Assembly (NCBI RefSeq): GCF_001021385.1
Contig: NZ_CP011773.1
Location: 5,828,001-5,892,000 of the forward strand
Source of the DNA: Mycobacterium sp. EPa45
Lineage (GTDB): Bacteria > Actinomycetota > Actinomycetes > Mycobacteriales > Mycobacteriaceae
DNA length: 64,000 bases
Reading direction: 5' to 3'
The notes beneath the pieces were generated by a model that worked only from the letters and a program-made list of their open reading frames with translations, was not told the origin of the DNA and did no database searches. Made by a program: the position numbers and the translations under genes. This document shows positions 61,626-64,000 of this stretch, in pieces. Positions within the stretch are counted from its first letter, which is position 1; every line of letters begins with the position of its first letter.

Positions 61626-63125
61626 ATGGCGCAAGACTCAGCAACCGTCGACCCGTTGATGCATGGCCTGCGATCCAAGGGGCTGAAGAAGGGCTCGGTC
61701 TCCCTCGTCGGAGCGGTGGCAATCGGTCTGGCGGCCACCGCCCCGGCGTATTCGCTGACCGGCGCTCTCGGGCACGGCGCGGAGGAGTCGGGCTATCAAC
61801 TGCCGATCGTCTTCGTTCTGGCGGTCATCCCGATGTACTTCGTGGCCTTGGCGTACAAGCACCTCACCGACGCCGCCCCGGATGCCGGCACCGTGTTCAC
61901 CTGGGGATCGAAGGCCATCGCGCCGCACATCGGCTGGATGGGCGGCTTCGCCCTGGTGCTGTCCTCCGTCCTGGCCGGCGTCGGCGCCGCCGGAATCCTG
62001 ACCAATGCGGCCGCCGTGCTGCTGGACATGGACTCCTCGCCGAAGTGGTTCGACATCCTCGTGGCGACGATCTTCATCCTGCTGACGACGTGGCTCGTTG
62101 CCCGCGGCGCGGAAGAATCCTCCCGCACCACGCTGATCCTGACGATCGTCCAATACGGCGGGCTGCTCCTGTTCGCAGTCGTCATGGGAGTCGCGGTGGT
62201 CCGCGGCCAGCAGAGCCCTGATGCCGCGACATTCTCGTGGGAGTGGTTCAACCCGTTCGCAATTCACGACTTCAGCAGCCTGTTCGGCGGATTCCTGGTG
62301 GCCATCTTCATCTTCTGGGGCTTCGACGCCTCCCTGGCCATGTCCGAGGAGACCTCCGGAACCTCCGCCGAGGCCGGCCGCAGCGGCGTCACCGCGATCC
62401 TGATCACGGTTGCCACCTACGTCATCTTCAGCGTGGCCGCGCTGTCGTTCGCGGGAATCGATCCGAACAGCGAGACGAGCCTGACCCATGAGGGCAATAT
62501 CGACGACGTCTTCACCACGCTGGCCACCCAGTCGATCGGCGAACGCGGTGCATTGTTGGCGGCGCTGGTGGTCGGGTTGTCCGCGTTCTCGGCGACGATG
62601 TCCACGGTGATGCCGACGGCTCGCGGTCTGTTGTCGATGGCGACCTATAGGGCGCTGCCGGACCGGTTCGCCTCGGTGAGCGCTGTGAGTTCGACACCCA
62701 AGTTCGCGACCTGGATGATCGGCCTGACCAGCCTGGCGATCTACTGCGTGCTGGACGTGATCAGCGACAGCGTCGTGTCGGATTCGGTCTACAGCGTGGG
62801 GATCGCGATCATGACGTACTACTCCGTGGTGGCGATCTCCTCGGTGGTGTACTTCTGGCGGACCGCTTTTCGGTCATGGCGCACCGCGATGGGGCAGGTG
62901 ATCCTGCCCGGTATCGGCGCGTTGATCCTCATCCCGGTCGGCGTCGTCGAGGCGTACCTGATGGCGGACCCGAGCACCGGTTCAGGAGGGTCCCTTCTGG
63001 GTGTCGGCACCGCATTCGTCGTCGGTGTTCTCAGCCTGGCTTTGGGCGTTGTGCTGATGATTCTGTGGAACCTGAAGGCCCCGGCCTTCTTCCGCGGCGA
63101 AACCCTCCCGAAGGAACGCACCTAG
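61626..63125 (+). CDS. APC-superfamily amino acid permease
   Basis: This is a 499-residue, twelve-helix transporter. AVAIGLAATAPAYSLTGALG (about 30-50) is the unwound first helix; FIFWGFDASLAMSEETSGTSAEAGRSGV is the conserved helix 6 block. The ATG at 61626 sits 55 bases after the preceding gene, with CAGAAT seven bases upstream as a possible leaderless -10. A longer upstream frame crosses the paralogue gene and is not used. Substrate is not assignable; it is not closely similar to the permease at 32121. Confidence 0.87.
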   Translation: MAQDSATVDPLMHGLRSKGLKKGSVSLVGAVAIGLAATAPAYSLTGALGHGAEESGYQLPIVFVLAVIPMYFVALAYKHLTDAAPDAGTVFTWGSKAIAPHIGWMGGFALVLSSVLAGVGAAGILTNAAAVLLDMDSSPKWFDILVATIFILLTTWLVARGAEESSRTTLILTIVQYGGLLLFAVVMGVAVVRGQQSPDAATFSWEWFNPFAIHDFSSLFGGFLVAIFIFWGFDASLAMSEETSGTSAEAGRSGVTAILITVATYVIFSVAALSFAGIDPNSETSLTHEGNIDDVFTTLATQSIGERGALLAALVVGLSAFSATMSTVMPTARGLLSMATYRALPDRFASVSAVSSTPKFATWMIGLTSLAIYCVLDVISDSVVSDSVYSVGIAIMTYYSVVAISSVVYFWRTAFRSWRTAMGQVILPGIGALILIPVGVVEAYLMADPSTGSGGSLLGVGTAFVVGVLSLALGVVLMILWNLKAPAFFRGETLPKERT

Positions 63126-63148
63126 CATCTCCCGCCGCTTGACATTTT

Positions 63149-63182
63149 GTTAGGTGCCTAACATGATCGTTAGGTGGCTAAC
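63149..63182. promoter_or_regulatory. Paired MarR-type operators over promoter and start codon
   Basis: GTTAGG-TG-CCTAAC (63149-63162) is a perfect 14-bp palindrome. GTTAGG-TG-GCTAAC (63169-63182) is the same with one mismatch. Centres are 20 bases apart, two helical turns. The second covers the GTG start at 63174. TTGACA at 63139 and TAACAT at 63159 are possible promoter elements. Autorepression by the encoded MarR is the simplest reading. Confidence 0.75.
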
Positions 63183-63629
63183 AAACATTCCGGATCTCGC
63201 GACGCAGCTGTCGGAATGTGGGCGAAGCGGTGTTATCTGGCAGCCCGCGCGACAATGGAAGATGCCCTGCGCCCCCACGGCCTTGGCGCGACGCAGTGGT
63301 ATGTCCTCTACCAGCTGGCCCACGAAGGACCCACGTTGCAGCGCGATCTGCAGCGGATTCTCCAGGTTGAGCGGGCAACGCTGAGTGTCGTCGTGACTAC
63401 ATTGGTCCGCAAGGGTCTTGTCGAGCAGTTACCGGATCAGGCCGACCAGCGACAGAAGCTTCTGCGGATGACGGCCGCCGGAACTCGCTTGTGGAACACG
63501 TTGCCCGACCTGTCCCAAATCGAGGACCTGGCATTCAGCGGAATGAACTCGGCCGATCTTGCAACCGCGGCTCGTGTTCTCCGCGCGGCCACCGAGCGAC
63601 TCGAAAAGACTACCCAGGAGAGGATCTAG
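63174..63629 (+). CDS. MarR family transcriptional regulator
   Basis: This is a 151-residue winged-helix protein starting with GTG inside its own operator. The core is LGATQWYVLYQLAHEGPTLQRDLQRIL, recognition helix VERATLSVVVTTLVRKGLV, and wing EQLPDQADQRQKLLRMT. The C-terminal helices form the dimer. The downstream SDR gene starts 5 bases after its stop, so the two form an operon. The ligand is unknown. Confidence 0.87.
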   Translation: MANKHSGSRDAAVGMWAKRCYLAARATMEDALRPHGLGATQWYVLYQLAHEGPTLQRDLQRILQVERATLSVVVTTLVRKGLVEQLPDQADQRQKLLRMTAAGTRLWNTLPDLSQIEDLAFSGMNSADLATAARVLRAATERLEKTTQERI

Positions 63630-63633
63630 GCCG

Positions 63634-64000
63634 ATGACTGTATTGCTCACTGGCGCAACCGGGCTGGTCGGCAAACGGCTTCTTCCCCGGCTGCTGGCGC
63701 AAGGCGTGGAATGTCGCGTTCTCGTACGCGGCGACAACCCCGCACCCCACGGAGCCACGGCGGTGCGCGGGGACCTTCTGGACGGCGGCACACTAGCCGC
63801 CGCAGTCACCGACGTCAGCGCCATCATCCATCTCGCGGCGAGCTTTCGAACCACCGACACCGGCCTCATCTGGAAGAGCAACCTGGAGGGGTCACGCAAT
63901 CTCATCGCCGCGACCCAATCCCATGCACCGCGGGTGCGGTTCATCATGGCGAGCACTGCCTGGATTTACGACGCCGACGCCAAACGACCTGGGCGCGAGG
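63634..64000 (+). CDS. NAD-dependent epimerase/dehydratase family protein (truncated by window end)
   Basis: I translated this directly. The ATG at 63634 has GGAGAGG about 9-15 bases upstream, and the frame stays open for 122 codons to the window end. The cofactor motif TGATGLVG (6-13), GDLLD, IIHLAAS and the MASTAW strand identify an extended SDR. The catalytic YxxxK lies beyond the window. It follows the MarR gene by 4 bases and is its probable regulatory target. Substrate, perhaps a sugar nucleotide or a steroid, cannot be told. Confidence 0.82.
   Translation, partial: MTVLLTGATGLVGKRLLPRLLAQGVECRVLVRGDNPAPHGATAVRGDLLDGGTLAAAVTDVSAIIHLAASFRTTDTGLIWKSNLEGSRNLIAATQSHAPRVRFIMASTAWIYDADAKRPGRE

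Noticed and set aside
1..64000. CRISPR array, riboswitch, rRNA or replication origin
   Set aside because: I saw no regularly spaced repeats, conserved riboswitch cores, rRNA stretches or DnaA-box clusters.

Overview
The window is high-GC chromosomal DNA from a mycobacterium, most likely a rapid-grower (Mycolicibacterium-type) species. The evidence is the complete arabinogalactan/arabinan block (glfT1, the galactan ABC exporter, the Rv3789 homologue, dprE1, dprE2, aftA, embC, embA, embB), the proteasome activator gene bpa/pafE, a DUF222/HNH gene with a mycobacterial SOS box, and many GTG starts, ATGA overlaps and leaderless-type promoters. Gene order from about 1.5 kb to 60 kb broadly follows M. 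tuberculosis Rv3761c to Rv3795, with extra modules inserted.

1-10.4 kb: a truncated adenylate/guanylate cyclase-NTPase, then acyl-CoA metabolism genes on both strands: an Rv3761c-type phosphotransferase, a histidine phosphatase, an acyl-CoA dehydrogenase and a CoA-transferase on the minus strand; phosphotransferase, SDR, acyl-CoA dehydrogenase, TetR and quinone oxidoreductase on the plus strand. A third phosphotransferase-acyl-CoA dehydrogenase-SDR operon lies at 24.4-27.3 kb. The dehydrogenases of the two plus-strand modules carry a DGPTE(A/V)HK signature like that of animal ACAD10/ACAD11, which are natural fusions of the same two protein families. I propose that these are split bacterial versions of the 4-hydroxyacyl-CoA phosphorylation/elimination pathway.

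10.5-24.4 kb: an alkyl-sulfatase, a secreted phosphoesterase with a jelly-roll-like domain, and an operon (transcribed right to left) of a TcrX/TcrY-like two-component system with two GT39-type membrane glycosyltransferases and a GT2-GtrA fusion. A divergent gene encodes a glycine-rich exported protein. Small membrane genes and a ThrE-type exporter follow.

27.3-37.8 kb: small exported or cytosolic proteins, three tRNA genes (Arg-ACG, Ser-GCT, Ser-TGA), hisC2, cysK-cysE, an APC permease, an echA21-type gene with the dienoyl-CoA isomerase triad, a MarR regulator divergent from a quinone oxidoreductase, and a class-V aminotransferase fold lacking the catalytic lysine.

37.9-60 kb: cell-wall polysaccharide assembly. 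An Rv3779-type GT-C protein, bpa, the exporter ATPase, glfT1 and the exporter permease are followed by a DUF222 gene and two minus-strand genes, then the decaprenylphosphoryl-arabinose pathway (dprE1/dprE2) and the arabinosyltransferases AftA, EmbC, EmbA and EmbB. DprE1 has alanine where M. tuberculosis has Cys387, the benzothiazinone target.

60-64 kb: a tandem duplication of an exported protein of unknown function with its promoter region, an APC permease, a MarR gene with two operator-like palindromes, and a truncated extended-SDR gene.

No IS element, CRISPR array, prophage, riboswitch or rRNA was seen. No gene-free stretch exceeds about 210 bases.
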